A stretch of DNA of 64,000 nucleotides from Blasia pusilla (Eukaryota; Marchantiophyta; Marchantiopsida; Blasiales): contig CM114275.1 in assembly GCA_050084515.1 (NCBI GenBank), forward strand, positions 10,540,001 to 10,604,000, written 5' to 3'. Both the position numbers and the translations under genes were made by a program. The notes under the pieces are model-generated. The model searched no databases. It was not told the origin of the DNA and saw only the letters and a list, made by a program, of their open reading frames with translations. Below, piece after piece: positions 11,864-23,001 of this stretch (its first letter is position 1; every line of letters starts with the position of its first letter).

Positions 11864-12935
11864 CTACTCTCCTCGCTTGACCGATGCCTCTACCGCCCCG
11901 GTAGCCATCGAGCTCATTACAAGGGGTGGAAGACCCATGACATAGTCCGAAGTCGACGCTGCCGCCATACCAAGACTCAAAATCCAAGTCAAACAATTCA
12001 GGTCCATGGCCTGACCCAACACATGACGTCGTGAAGCCTCGTAAATAGAAGCAACATTTGCCACGCCAAGAGTAAATCCCATCGCACGCTCTCTCTCATC
12101 GGCGTTAGGCTCCACCAACGCCGCGACATGAGAATCCCATACAAGCCCCGGACCACCTTCCCTGTAGGCATGTGACGCGGGAAAACTCACAAATGTGGGT
12201 AGTGCCATCCTAGGTTGGCCCACACGGTTCACCACTGCCATGGGTGACCGATCAATAACCCTCACCACTTGAGAAAGTTGCCCAGTATCCAAGATACTAT
12301 CCACTGTAAGGCGAGGATCCCGTTGCACTGCATCATATGCTCGACGTAGAACCTCCCTATGCAACAAGTTTGTCCACCACAAGCGTGGACGATGTGCACG
12401 CGAGCCAACTCGCGCTGCATCCAACAACACCGCTGGTCCAACCCAAGAGCGCACCTCATGAACACTCGCCATCATCCGGGTCCGAGTGTCACCCAACAAT
12501 GGAACATTCTCTAGAATGTAAGCTAGAGCACGTGCCTGATGAACCTGAAGATGTCGTAACACCCGTAACATCTCCCAAAACAATCGAGACCTAGGGTCAT
12601 GTAATCCCTCACCACGACCAAAGACGTGTATGACTCCGACATGGCCATCCAAAGCAATCACCAAATCCACAGGACCAATTCTCTCAAGGTCCCGCGCCCC
12701 AACAATGCAATGTGTGATGGTAAAGCACGCTGGTATCCACGAATAGCGATGGCGGCAACAACTCAGGATATCCGCATCAATCGACCAATATGTCGGGATG
12801 AGACTCTCTGGGCCGTCTCATCTCGCTCCACATACACGTATCTCAAGACAGAATACCGGCCTGCAACATCGCAAACCAAACCAAAGTGCTAATCCCACCA
12901 AAGAGATCTAACACACAAATGCCCTCCGGCGGATA
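11864..12935 (-). pseudogene. Cytosine-5 DNA methyltransferase domain of MTR-A
   Basis: A ~310-codon C5 methyltransferase catalytic domain inside pol. Motif I (LDLFGGIS, AdoMet loop) is read at 12911-12888. Motif IV appears as GWPCR across 12647-12636, in a different frame from its flanks and with the usual Q replaced by R. The long frame 12670-11864 then gives GLHDPRSRLFWEMLRVL, ENVP (motif VI, 12511-12500), RAHRPR (motif VIII), ERERAMGF (motif IX) and LGQAMD (motif X). The IX-X spacing recalls Dnmt3-type enzymes. The enzyme would methylate cytosine in DNA with AdoMet. Two local frame changes around motif IV and one after motif I make this copy inactive. It lies between protease and RT. Confidence 0.88.
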
Positions 12936-13405
12936 CGCCATACAATGGGTGTAGTATCCAAAGGGGATAACCTAATTGGGCGGAGTAGGAGTCCGTCGTG
13001 GGGCCTCCTCTTCCTCGTGAGGTATAACATGACCTCACACCAAGCCTCTGCACTAGGCGATCGCCTCTGCCGTAGTGCACCGCCTGAACTCCAAAGTGGC
13101 ACATCCAACGATGAGGATGCCACTGCTGCAAAAATAGGGACCTCCTCTTCCTCCTCATGCGCAGGAGAATCCATAGTAGAAACATTACCCTCCAAAAAGT
13201 CTCCTGGCCAAGTGACTACTCCACTAAAACCAGCCACAGATGCTAACACTGTTGGGGAAGACCCTCCTGGTCGAGCCCCAGAAATAAATCTCACAAGAAC
13301 TTGGCTCATACGTCCATCCCCGGACTGCCAACCTGGTCTATAAGACGCCTGTCTCGACCCAAGAATCCATGTGAAAACCCATCGGGTACAACATCGCTCC
13401 TCCAA
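12936..13405 (-). pseudogene. Linker/N-terminal extension before the MTR-A methyltransferase
   Basis: The minus-strand frame 13405-12908 leads into motif I. It ends with SPLDTTPIVW just before the LDLFGG block, and MTR-B has the matching TPLDTTLIVW in the same place (about 34280-34310). The rest is Gly/Ser- and Glu-rich and unlike a known domain. Probably the polyprotein segment joining protease to methyltransferase. Confidence 0.5.
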
Positions 13406-13483
13406 CTAGTACATCATACGACTCGGCTGATTGGACTACCGCAGATACTCCCAACCGGGAGCTATCGATCGCATGATCTGGTC

Positions 13484-13690
13484 TCAACTGCATCTGACAG
13501 AAAACTTCTCCCGTGTCATGAATTGAGACCTATCATTGGCTCCTCCAAGTGATGTTTGAATCTGGAATGGGCAAGGCTCAAGCTCGACCTCCGAATACCC
13601 AAACCAATACATGCCGCCTTTCCCAACATCAAGGTTGGGCACCGAGTCTAACAAGACTCTATCCGGTCTATACACTGTCTGTAGGACTCA
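13484..13690 (-). pseudogene. Aspartic protease remnant of MTR-A
   Basis: The minus-strand frame reads RVLLDSVPNLDVGKGGMYW, then CPFQIQTSLGG and SQFMTRE. MTR-B has LLDSGAQ, CPFEIETSQGG and TQFMTRD in the same order, which identifies the region as the retroviral-type protease. The catalytic aspartate of the DSG triad is kept but the following residues differ. The C-terminal part is not readable. Confidence 0.65.
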
Positions 13691-14504
13691 CCAATCGGAA
13701 GATCCCACTCGGTTGTCCAACATACATACACCAGGTGTAAGCCTCTCACGATCAATGGCTGGCCGGGTGGTAATGCATCCATCTTCGCCGGCCGCCGCTC
13801 GCCAAGTAGCACCGGGTACTCAATGCTACTCCCGACATAGAGGGTCGCTCCACCGCAACACCCTCATCCACCTCAACACGTAGCAAGAATAACACCCCAC
13901 GTTCACACAACGGCGCTAATTGAAATACAAGAGCTAAGTCAACTCCTAAAGCCATCACTCCGTGGCCGAAAACAATGGGGATCCCAACACCGGTTGCCAT
14001 CTACAATATCGCATTGATCGTGATCCGTGTCTACTACACGCGATGTAGATGCCTCGCCCCCATCGGGCTCAATAGGGCTGCGAGGGAACCATGGATGGAG
14101 TCCTAAGCACCTCAGACAACAAGAATGATTGGGAAGCCTAGCCTCGCCTCCCAACCTCACCCCTCTGTGGGTCCAACTCACAAGAGCACCACGTGGCTCG
14201 ACGCCGAGTGGCTTCTCTCAGAATCGCACGGTGATGCCTCAACCTTTTTGTCGCACTCGCCATATAAGAGAGATCATTCCCTCCATAAGAGGTGGAAGCC
14301 CCGCTCCCGAACCCGATCTATGCCGGATACCAACCATAGTAGCCAACTCGCTCCAATCGCTCAATCCTGGCACCATAGTCGACTCTGTCGTAGTGGTAGG
14401 GGTAGCCACCGTAGGCTCTCCAACCACCTGGTCCACCTCTACCACCCCTACCACTCTACCACCTCGGCCTCTCGGAGCTACTCCACCACGGCCACGGCCC
14501 GATC
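13691..14504 (-). other. Gag-protease connecting region of MTR-A, decayed
   Basis: No single readable frame. Overlapping frames on both strands are of similar length (for example 14129-14638 on plus), and none has a motif. By position it is the Gag C-terminus and protease leader of MTR-A. Confidence 0.4.
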
Positions 14505-15038
14505 TCAACTCGGATGAAGATCAAAGCAACGCTCTCGAGGATGACCTAGTCTCCCCCAATGATCACACTGAGTTGGGGCCGATCGAGGCCCATCCTCCAA
14601 AGTCCGTCTCCCATCCTCTTGGGGACAAAACTTCCTAACATGATCACCTCCACATGTCCAACATGATCGCCCTATCATCGGGGCAGCAAATGAAGGCAAT
14701 GGTCTCTGCACAAATGTCCCTCTAGGACTTGACTCGAGGTCGCGTGTACCCCCATGACTCCCACTACTACTACCACCACCACTACTACGAGACCGTGAGG
14801 TGGGCGGCTGAACACGAGAAGTAGTAGTTGTATCCCTCATGAATGCGGATGTCACCACTCTCTCCTTCACCATGTTAAGCTCAATCTTCTCGGATAGAGC
14901 AAACACATGGGTCAATGTGGGTGAATCATCACTCATAAGAGTAGCATCACGCACCCCTACGGCGCAAATCTTTGTCCAAGATCCCATACTAAAATCGATC
15001 GCTCGATCCTCGGCCACACCCTGGTAATCTGAAATCAA
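14505..15038 (-). pseudogene. Gag nucleocapsid part of MTR-A with two CCHC knuckles
   Basis: The minus-strand frame (177 codons) starts YQGVAEDRAIDF, continues through a Ser/Thr/Gly-rich linker, and reaches CWTCGGDHVRKFC. That is a CCHC-type knuckle one residue shorter than usual between second C and H. CDHWGRLGHPRERC follows, a second knuckle in which the second cysteine is replaced by W. Such knuckles bind the genomic RNA in the particle. The frame overlaps the upstream Gag frame by a few bases, indicating a frameshift in an originally single Gag. Confidence 0.75.
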
Positions 15039-15808
15039 GCGCCGATACGCGTGTATGCCTCACGAAGACTCTCACCAGTCTTTCGCTCAAAGTCCTGAAG
15101 ATTCCTTAACTTCTCTGTCTTCACTCCTTGATAGTTCTTCTTCAACCTCTTGAAGAACTCTAAAACCGGGCTAAACGATGGTGGGGCACTAGTACCTCCT
15201 CTAGTAGCCCCACTAGTACCTCCACTGGTACCCCCACTCCAGCTCGTACTCGTACCACTCAACGTCGGGCTGGCTGGCACAGTAGGAGCACTACTACCAA
15301 TACCACCATGGGTGATAGACACATAGCCTGGAGACCAATATTGTCTCCATGCCTCAATCTCAGCAACATGGTCCTTCCTAAACTCATGGTAATCATCCAT
15401 GGGTGGTCCTTCCAATTGCTGAAACAACCCCTTCCAAGCCAAGAAGGGTGCAAACAACGTGGCGTTCCGCAACATCTGCATATCACACCACATATCAAAC
15501 TCATGCATGAAGTCCTCCAACTCAATGGTACCCACTGCACCCGAGTATCGTCGTGGGCCCTTCATGGCCCCATATCCACCGTCCATGTCCCAAATCAATG
15601 GAGCTGCAACACTCGATAACAACGTAGAAGACTCGGTGTTTGGAACACCCTCGTCCTCCTCTTCATCAACCGTCGGAAGTGGAAAAGGTAGCCGATACCT
15701 AAATCCACTCCGTGTGAAACCACCATCGTCCGCACACGGTCCCCAACCGACCACCCGACTGACTCCGTGATGACCAACGCCGATGCCGCACCACCACCAA
15801 ATTACCAA
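15035..15808 (-). pseudogene. Gag capsid part of MTR-A
   Basis: The minus-strand 257-codon frame includes GGFTRSGFRYR, GTIELEDFMHEFDMWCDMQ, PFLAWKGLFQQLEGPP and LRNLQDFERKTGESLREAY. The last resembles the usual Gag segment for Ty3/gypsy capsids (long helices with an acidic W/F pattern). MTR-B has matching segments at 32450-32880. The true start is uncertain: the first ~30 codons differ from MTR-B and may be leader. The frame shifts at 15035. Confidence 0.75.
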
Positions 15809-16318
15809 GTGACGCCGATGTCGCTATACTATTCTAGCTCTACTAGCTATGGGTGTAGGCAACCTAACTTGTCATCACCACAAGAAGTCTCCCACAATCT
15901 ACTCGTCATCCCTCCCTCACTACCGGTAGCACACAGGAGTAACACTACTCGAAATCAGCGTCAACCCTAACAATGGGCGCAAGCAAGCAAGAAGCACGAT
16001 GGAGGGGATCCAAACACAGGAAATCCAACGACAACCCTCCAATCGCAAATGGAAATCAAGGTAACACAATCCACCAAACGTGGTGCCCTCTGAATCCACA
16101 AAACCCACCACACAATTCTAACGCAATAGCTACTCCGCCGCGGGTCGATGACGTGCTAGTCGAACGCGGAGCACCTGGAAATATCACCTGCATGGAGAGG
16201 CTACACCGTACTATGCGCTAGAGGTACATCAACCAAAAACCTGAGATGCATAAAGTGCCTAACACATCTCTGAACAACACCAAATGAGCTACAACAGTCT
16301 CTACACTGGCATAGTTAA

Positions 16319-16370
16319 GAACTCGGCAGTTAAGCGTCCTCCAGGCAGAATAGCCCAAAGATGGGTGACC
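16319..16370 (+). other. 5S rRNA-like segment (internal promoter region)
   Basis: 52 bases align without gaps to the middle of plant 5S rRNA (recalled from memory). The first 18 (GAACTCGGCAGTTAAGCG) differ at one place, the last 10 (ATGGGTGACC) are identical, and the middle is about half matched. The kept ends correspond to the A box and C box of the 5S internal promoter. It is too short to be a 5S gene and lies antisense to MTR-A. Cassandra-type TRIM elements carry 5S-derived sequence in LTRs, so an origin from such an element is possible. Confidence 0.6.
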
Positions 16371-16424
16371 AGTTATGCAAAATTCAAATCCCAAATCCTG
16401 CAAAAATTGCCTCACGCCCAAGCA

Positions 16425-16444
16425 AGCAAGCAAGCTTGCTTGCT
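16425..16444. repeat. Perfect 20-bp palindrome
   Basis: AGCAAGCAAGCTTGCTTGCT reads the same on both strands, in the leader of MTR-A about 55 bases after the 5S-like segment. Confidence 0.9.
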
Positions 16445-17287
16445 CCTTACTCCTTACTCCGCCTCTCACGCCCACTCGCCCACTCGCCCCGAGCTACCAC
16501 GAGTTGCCTCGAAGCCTCGAAGCCTCGACAAATGCTCGAGACATGCCCCGTTCGCCACGCTTCGCCATGCTTCGCTATGGAGAGAGGTCCAACCAGGGCG
16601 CCCCCAACGGGATAGGCATCTCCAAAAATGAACGAGTCACCAACCAACCAGCCCCTCCGATCCATTTGCCCACCATAGCGGACCTTGAGCTAGTCCGCGA
16701 AATTTCGATCAGAAATTACTTCACAAATACGTGACCGAAATCAAATCTGTTTCGATCAAAATTCAATTGACCACCATAGCTATCTCCCCACAAAAACTCA
16801 GCTACAACCGAGCTCCGTACTCCGAGCTAAAAATCAGACAAACTTGTTGTCCATACACCTCTAGAACCGCAAATCCGACAGCGCTTCCGCCAAGTTTCAT
16901 GCACGCAGAAATCCGCAACACTCCACGCACTCGAGCAGATAGCTTCATATGAGATCACAATACAAGTAGCAATAGGAATCTCTCACCCGATCTGGATGAA
17001 CTTCAACAGAGCTTCCGCACTCCAAGCTCTCCACATCAGAAAACTGTCGAACACGACCAGAATCTTCAATGCTTGATAACTTCCAACTCCCTTGACGAAA
17101 TCCGGCGATCTACAGCGCATTGGAAAGCTCTCAGCAAGGCGCTTCTTTCCCAACCAACCGCGCACCAGATTCACATCTCCAACATAGGCCACAAGCCACG
17201 AACATCCACGGTTGAGTACACAATCATCCCTAACCAGATCCTACTGATCTACAATCGAAGCTACCATCGATCACGCAGTTCTTTGAG

Positions 17288-17657
17288 TGAAATCCGTGTG
17301 AAAGACCTACTGTCATAAAACACGTTTACAATCACATACAATCGAGCCAAACCCACTCCACGATGGGAGAATCTAGGTCGAAGCTTGCGGGAAACACCAT
17401 AGCCAAGAGCTCTACTCACTACCAAGGCTAACTCCCAACGCAACAAGCTCAACTCAAAGAACTGACTGTTCGTTGAGGGCAAGCCACCTTATATCCTCCA
17501 ACCTAAGAGCGGGCCCTACTGGGAAAGTCACCCCCAAGTGAATAACCCCCAACCTTATGTATGGAACCGCATCTCTACCAAGCCACTACGGTCCTACATA
17601 AGGAATGGCCTCTACCAGCACACCATACTCTACGACATAATCCGTATGGTCATGACA
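17288..17657 (-). repeat. Truncated 5' LTR of MTR-A (module B only)
   Basis: 370 bp closely matching 7996-8363, including the CATGACA end. Module A (the R/U5 end in the element's orientation) is missing, and no tRNA-type primer binding site follows. The element therefore lost the sequences required to start reverse transcription. Confidence 0.8.
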
Positions 17658-18300
17658 TATTCTTTTTTAATTTAAAAGATAGTTCAAGGGATAACAAGGC
17701 ACTCCTATACATCAAGAGTAGAAACCAGATTTTGAATGGAGACACATCGATGAACCCTTCAATCCTTGGTAAAAAGGGATAGATGATGGAGCAACTCGTA
17801 AGACTCTCGTGTTGACAATTTCCTTAAAGGGGGAGTTAGAAAAGGGAGGTGGTTAAGAGGGTGTCTAAAATTTTTGGCCGATATAGGTGTTTAAGAAAAT
17901 TGGGGAGATTAGGGTTTGGCCAATCTCTTATCACATATAGAATGGTTATGGTGAATCCAAATTCCATAAACTCTCAACTCGAGTTATTTTATAGTAGGAG
18001 AAATTGGGTGAAAAATTGAAGAGGATGCTCAGATTTGTATATTTAATCGCTATAAGTTTGAATTTTTTGAAAGAATAAAAAATGCAACCACATGCTTTAA
18101 AAAAGGCTTGTTATTTTTCGTGCTCTTGATTGTAAAAGTCAACATTTTCTTAATAATGAATACAAATAACATGTGATTCATTATTAAGTTGAAGGATCTT
18201 AGAAATAAATCACTTTTAATGCAAAAGTGACATCCTAACGAGAAATTTGATCATAACATTTACAAGAAAAAAAAAGGCGAGACATCCGTAAAACATTTAC
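17658..18300. other. AT-rich intergenic DNA, no gene recognised
   Basis: Right flank of MTR-A, starting with the TATT that may be half of its target duplication. No open frame of note. Confidence 0.5.
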
Positions 18301-19404
18301 TCCACCCTGCCCTGCCCTTTTCAACCGCAGTTTCCCTAATTGGTAGCTGCATTGTGCACCAAAGATACAAAAGAACACCCGTTTTGCAGGAAATTCTGAA
18401 CACTTGGGGGTTTACATTCCTCAACGGCTTGAGTGGCAACGACGAAACCAGATTTTTCTGTCCCTGTAAAACTTATGTAGACGAGCACTGCTGGCTACGA
18501 GCCTACGATAAAGCGAGATTTTCGGCAGTCCGACAGACAAGCCGTCATTCGCCGGAAGATGTCCGAATAGCTTGACCTTCCGCAAGTCCCCGAGGAAACA
18601 ATGTCCGAATTGCACGATGACACGAATTTTGCTGATCTTGGAAGGCACTTTGGGATGACGAGTGGTTGTCGTGAATGAGATCCATGAGCAACTGAGAACT
18701 CATACGCCACTTACCGCAATGTGGTCCATCGATCGATCGGGTACGCAAAGTCTACATATCTACGTAAGATCCGTGTTGGTGATGGCGATTCCGGATTGGG
18801 AAGGACCACGTGGAGTTCAATCGTGTACATACGAGGTTTTGTAGCCATACGAAATCCGAGGATTGCATTATTGTTGAAGTACTGCGGGCCCTTACGGAAA
18901 TGCTGAGGCTGTTGCTTGGTGCGCACTGGATGCCATGGGGGCGGCGCGGGTAGGGTTGTTGCTTGCTTGCAACAACAGGCTGATGCCACTCATTGCCAGG
19001 GATGTTTTTCACGCGCTGAATGTCTGATGTTACTACTGTTCTAGTCTCGGTGATAGGCAGTATTAGGCACCGATTCGGCAGCCCAGGGAGAAATGGATTG
19101 TCTTTAGCCACTGCGATATTTTATGGTAGGCAACGGTTCTCCATAACTTTGTAACGCGCTCAGACAAATGGGTTTCTGAGACGCCAGTGTTAGAGGCCCG
19201 CTCAGTAGTAATCAAAATTCTCTGCTGATTATGATTTTGGTCGTTAGAAGAAGGCCCCTTCTTTCCCCTCGGGCCGGTTCCGGCGTCTTTTGTATAGTAA
19301 TGGGTTTCCCATCCTTTTTCTTCATATATATTTTATTTCCCATGGAGAGCGTAACGAAGGAACTCACCGGAGCACGGTAATACCGTGTAATAAAATAAAG
19401 AACT
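18301..19404. other. GC-richer unassigned region upstream of a possible gene
   Basis: Balanced composition with overlapping short frames on both strands (for example 18752-19111 on minus) and no motif. A TATA-like run TTCATATATATTTTAT lies at 19320-19335, about 70 bases before the frame at 19405. It could act as a promoter, but I have no further support. Confidence 0.3.
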
Positions 19405-19896
19405 ATGGCATCGTCTATCCGGAGGGCCGGAGCGCGAGGGAGATTAATTACCGAGCATCAGAATAATTTAGCTTTGCATCGACCTGCACTAAAGCATGAG
19501 TGCGGAGTCGGGGGTCAACCGTCGCGAGCGCTCTATACTAGAGTTGTAGGGCTCGCTGCAGTCAGTAGTCGAGATTCGAGAAGGCCAAGGCCAAACCGGA
19601 TGGAGGGAGCACTGTACAGAGGCTATTTAGGGTCGATGAACTCCGACCTCCGTGAATCCGCGGCAACAGCAACGCTGCGGCGCAGCAGGTTGTCAACTCC
19701 GAGATCAGCATCAGAATCCGAATTATCCGAACTATCATCATGGCGACAGCGCCTTGCAATCCACGAAAGCGGATCTGATTTTGCACGCAGAGCTCTGGCC
19801 AAGCGGCAGCGGCCAGAGCTCTGCCGAGCGAGGGCCTTGACTTTGCAACCACCTATGCTCGTCGACACCGTCAAGGAGCAACTGGGACATGGTTGA
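19405..19896 (+). CDS. Unrecognised 163-codon open frame
   Basis: A plus-strand frame from ATG to stop, Arg/Ser/Leu-rich and without a recognisable domain. Residues about 92-110 hold a serine- and glutamate-rich stretch (SASESELSELSS). A TATA-like run lies about 70 bases upstream, which is the main reason to prefer this frame. A minus-strand 170-codon frame (20135-19623) overlaps it almost completely and is an equally good candidate, or both may be effects of GC-rich sequence. No signal peptide or membrane segment is evident. Confidence 0.2.
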   Translation: MASSIRRAGARGRLITEHQNNLALHRPALKHECGVGGQPSRALYTRVVGLAAVSSRDSRRPRPNRMEGALYRGYLGSMNSDLRESAATATLRRSRLSTPRSASESELSELSSWRQRLAIHESGSDFARRALAKRQRPELCRARALTLQPPMLVDTVKEQLGHG

Positions 19897-22465
19897 AACA
19901 CCAACCAGCTGCCGCTGCGGGGTGCCGGCCCACCGGAGCGATCAAGTAGAGAATCTGCCACTTCTGAAACACGTCCCTCCGAATTTGTCCAAAAGGCGGT
20001 CGCAGAAAGCATGGCGCATTCCCTACCCACCTCCCCCTCACCGGGACGAAGGAGCATGCCGAACTCCGATCCTACCTCCCACTGACGCAGACACATGCTG
20101 ACTACCACGAGCGGATCCGAGCGGACATACTCCATCTAGTCATCCATGTCAGGCCTCCACAGCGGATGCGGGAGGGAGACCTTGGGCGTTGTGCCGTGGG
20201 CCCTGCCTTCGCTGTAACCTGCCCGCCCGGCTCCTTCCTCCCTCCCTCCCTCCCTCCACCGCAGTGCAACAATCAATCAAGTAGGTGCTAGATTCTCTGC
20301 AAAGCGGGTGGATATTCTACCGGGACCTGGGTACGCCTACTCGCGGGTACGATGGGTCGAAGAAATTTAAAATTATCTATTCAGATTCTCAATCATCAGC
20401 CAAAATTTGACCGCGTATATAAATTGTATCTAAATAGCCGGTCAGATTCAGAAAATTTAAAATTTACCGATATATTTACAAATCGGAAATGTATCAGTTC
20501 TCACGGAAAAACTACCTAGACCTTGCGCCACTATTCTCCCCAAGGCAAACACTTGGACTCGATTTCATGAACTTCTTCTAGCTTCCTCGAATTTACAAAG
20601 AAAACAAGCTTTCGGTCTACAAATAATGATCTACTCGGAAAATGAAATGAGAACACATTCCTATGAATGAAAAGAACACATGAGTTTTGGCCACTTATGG
20701 ACTTCCCCTTTCGGAATTAACGTCATTGTCCCTCGTCTTGAATTTGTTGACTCCCTCGCCATAGGAGTTCTCTTTACACCCCCTATTGTAGCTAATGAAA
20801 TTCGCAATTAAATCTAGCGGCCACACGTCGCCTCACGCAACAGAACGAGGGCATGCAATGATACTATGCTCGGGCATACGTTGTCGTGTCGAGAATCTTT
20901 CTTCGAGCAAGGGCGGGCCTTCTAGCTGCGGTAGATGCGGTCGATGCAAGGTGAACTCTCTAATAAGTTCTCCTTTTTCAATACAAAATTATGATGTACA
21001 CTCTCCATTCTCTCACGACAGGTATCACAAATGGAAGTGCCGAGGCGATCACTTCTTCGTAACATCGGACCCCGAAATTCCTAACTATAAAATCCCTATA
21101 AACTATTTAACGTTTGTACACGAGGAAGATAGCACAACTAGTGTTAAACCCTACTTGACCAGGCCTATTGACATCCATGGATCGCTATATAAGGACATAC
21201 AAAGTACAATCCCATGTCCTTCCATATGTGACGATAGGAAGAATCACCGGAGTTGGAGATTGCATGACCTGGTTCATGAACGCCTCCCCAAAGTGATAAA
21301 CTAAATAGCGAGTGAACCAGTGTCTGTCTACAAAGAATACCTTGACATGGTAAGGATTGAGGAAAGGAAATTCGGGCACACGGCGTGCTCCACCCCTATC
21401 CATGCTTGCAGACATTCTCTACTCTCCTCAAGAATGGGTTTTATGAGTTATTCTCCCAAGAGGGGTAATCCACTCTCATTGGGAAAGTAACAAGCCAAAA
21501 CATCCGCTATTTTAGTATGACTAAACTCCTCTACGGTGACAAACCTCTCATCCCCCCCACACACACACACCACACTCTAGAAACCTCTCGAAGAATAGAC
21601 CATGATCAAGTTACTCTCCCAAGAGGGGTGATCCATTCTCATTGGAAGAGCAAGCAATCCCAAAGCCATACACTCAAGAGAGACACGAGAGACTCAAGAT
21701 GTGGAATAGAAGGTGATGAACCCTTGAAGGTCCCTCCTCTTTATATACTCACAAGGGATCCACAAGAGTACGAAATAGAGCTTATCTTATCTTGTGCCAC
21801 ATGGCTTCCTCTCAAGGTTTAGCCAATCACATTTTGACACAAGTAGATTTCCTCTTATCTCTTCCAAAATATCCTCTTTTACCCACATGATATTTTCCAA
21901 ATTACCCCAACTAACCTAGCCACCAACCAAGACTACTTTTCCTTTTCATTAAAGCAACTACTTTACTTTTATAAAGTCATCTTTTATTTATTACCTCCTT
22001 TTCTAAAGTTGGGCCCGCATAAAAGAGGCACCATAAAGAGGTTTAAACATAAGAATCTCCTTTTTCTAAGCCAATTTACTTAATACTAATGAAACTCTAT
22101 CTAACACTTAATGACGAAGGAGTTTACACACTGGTTGATTTTACTATACGACAACGTGTAAGTATTGTAGCCGTTAGATTGACCTACAACTCGGTTCACC
22201 ACTTGGGAATGTGGTGGGGCATTAGTATACAGAGAGGGTAATGGCGGTAGAGCAGGAGTGTAGAAGCCGTGGCACATGAAGAAGGCATCCGCAATCCCCT
22301 TACCTCTTTTGATGGTTACACCTATTTGCGAAGCCAGTCTTGTTCCTTCTAGCTTTTCTTGGATTGTCTTGTCTAAATCAAGAGTGAATCTTAGTAGACA
22401 GAGGAGGAAAAAAAAAACATTTATTTTTGTGCACTTACTAATTCAAAGAGTTTTTATATGCTCCC
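19897..22465. other. Intergenic DNA, no gene recognised
   Basis: Contains a (CCCT)-type microsatellite at 20238-20258. A ~45-bp module (CTCCCAAGAGGGGT followed by CCA or ATTCTCATTGG) occurs twice, near 21446 and 21618. The 169-codon plus frame at 20795-21304 has no recognisable motif and an AT-rich flank; I do not call it a gene. Confidence 0.4.
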
Positions 22466-23000
22466 CTCGATCGCTACTTCCACTTTGAGCATATGCCTAG
22501 CTCAAGTTGTTGCTGCGATGTTCTTGGATTTCCGACTTGGAGCCAACCGCGTGCCATGCCCGTGCACGCCACGTGATTGAGCCTGTTCAATTCTAGCCTC
22601 TTGCATCGACGCCTTCACGACAATTCAATAAAGATTTCCTTCCCTTCCATGTCACCGTCTTTCCCGTGGTGCCTACCTGCTCTCGGATCCTTTGCTGCAC
22701 TTTGCACCATGCGTTCTTTGTTGATTAGACTTGCAGCGTGTAAGGTTTTGGCGGCGAGGGAATTCCAATGTCCGATTCAGCCTCCGTTATTCATTCTCTA
22801 CTACCTCCTTGCTCGTTGCTTCCACTTTAAGCGTATGGCCAACTCGAGTTGTTACCGCGATGTTCTTGGATTTCCTACTTGGAGCCAACCGGGTGCCATG
22901 CGCGTGCACGCAACGTGATTGAGCCTGTTCAATTCTAGCCTCTCGCATCGACGCCTTCTCAAAAATTCAGGAAAGATTCCCTTCCCTTCCTTTCCCATGG
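22466..23000 (+). repeat. Direct repeat of a ~190-bp segment, offset ~342 bp
   Basis: The sequence around GATGTTCTTGGATTTCC at 22517 recurs at 22859 with the same neighbours (GAGCCAACCG, GTGATTGAGCCTGTTCAATT, GCATCGACGCC). Copies run about 22466-22656 and 22810-23000. They lie directly before the presumed 5' LTR of MTR-B. No coding content. Confidence 0.8.
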
Positions 23001-23001
23001 T

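Larger units (their letters stand above)
15809..17287 (-). other. 5' leader of MTR-A
   Basis: About 1.5 kb between Gag and the right LTR fragment, with no coding motif. It contains a 5S rRNA-like segment (16319-16370), a perfect 20-bp palindrome (16425-16444), and short repeats such as CTCGAAGC. No primer binding site is visible next to the right LTR fragment. A 13-base string at 17276-17288 is the inverse of one inside the LTR at 17452-17464, so the junction looks rearranged. Confidence 0.5.
7890..17657 (-). mobile_element. MTR-A: Ty3/gypsy retrotransposon carrying a DNA methyltransferase and a PHD finger
   Basis: A 9.8-kb minus-strand element bounded by related LTR sequence at 7890-8363 and 17288-17657. 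Reading right to left, the order is Gag with CCHC knuckles, aspartic protease, cytosine-5 methyltransferase, RT (YIDD), RNase H, integrase (HHCC and the HPEADGLAERVVR block), then a C-terminal module ending in a PHD finger. RT-RH before INT is the Ty3/gypsy order. The tetranucleotide TATT flanks both ends (7886-7889 and 17658-17661), a possible target duplication. All domains carry frameshifts or stops, so the copy is dead. MTR-B at 23002-37842 is a diverged relative on the other strand. Confidence 0.9.

Noticed and set aside
11864-12670. 268-codon frame as a host gene
   Set aside because: It is the C-terminal two thirds of the methyltransferase inside MTR-A, flanked by protease and RT remnants, and motif I lies upstream in another frame.
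14129-14638. 169-codon plus-strand frame
   Set aside because: It is antisense to the Gag-protease region of MTR-A and has no motif.
16319-16370. A true 5S rRNA gene
   Set aside because: Only 52 of about 120 bases match, the middle is diverged, and the 5' and 3' stem halves are missing.
19623-20135. 170-codon minus-strand frame
   Set aside because: It overlaps the equally long plus-strand frame at 19405-19896; neither has a domain, so I kept only one as a low-confidence entry.
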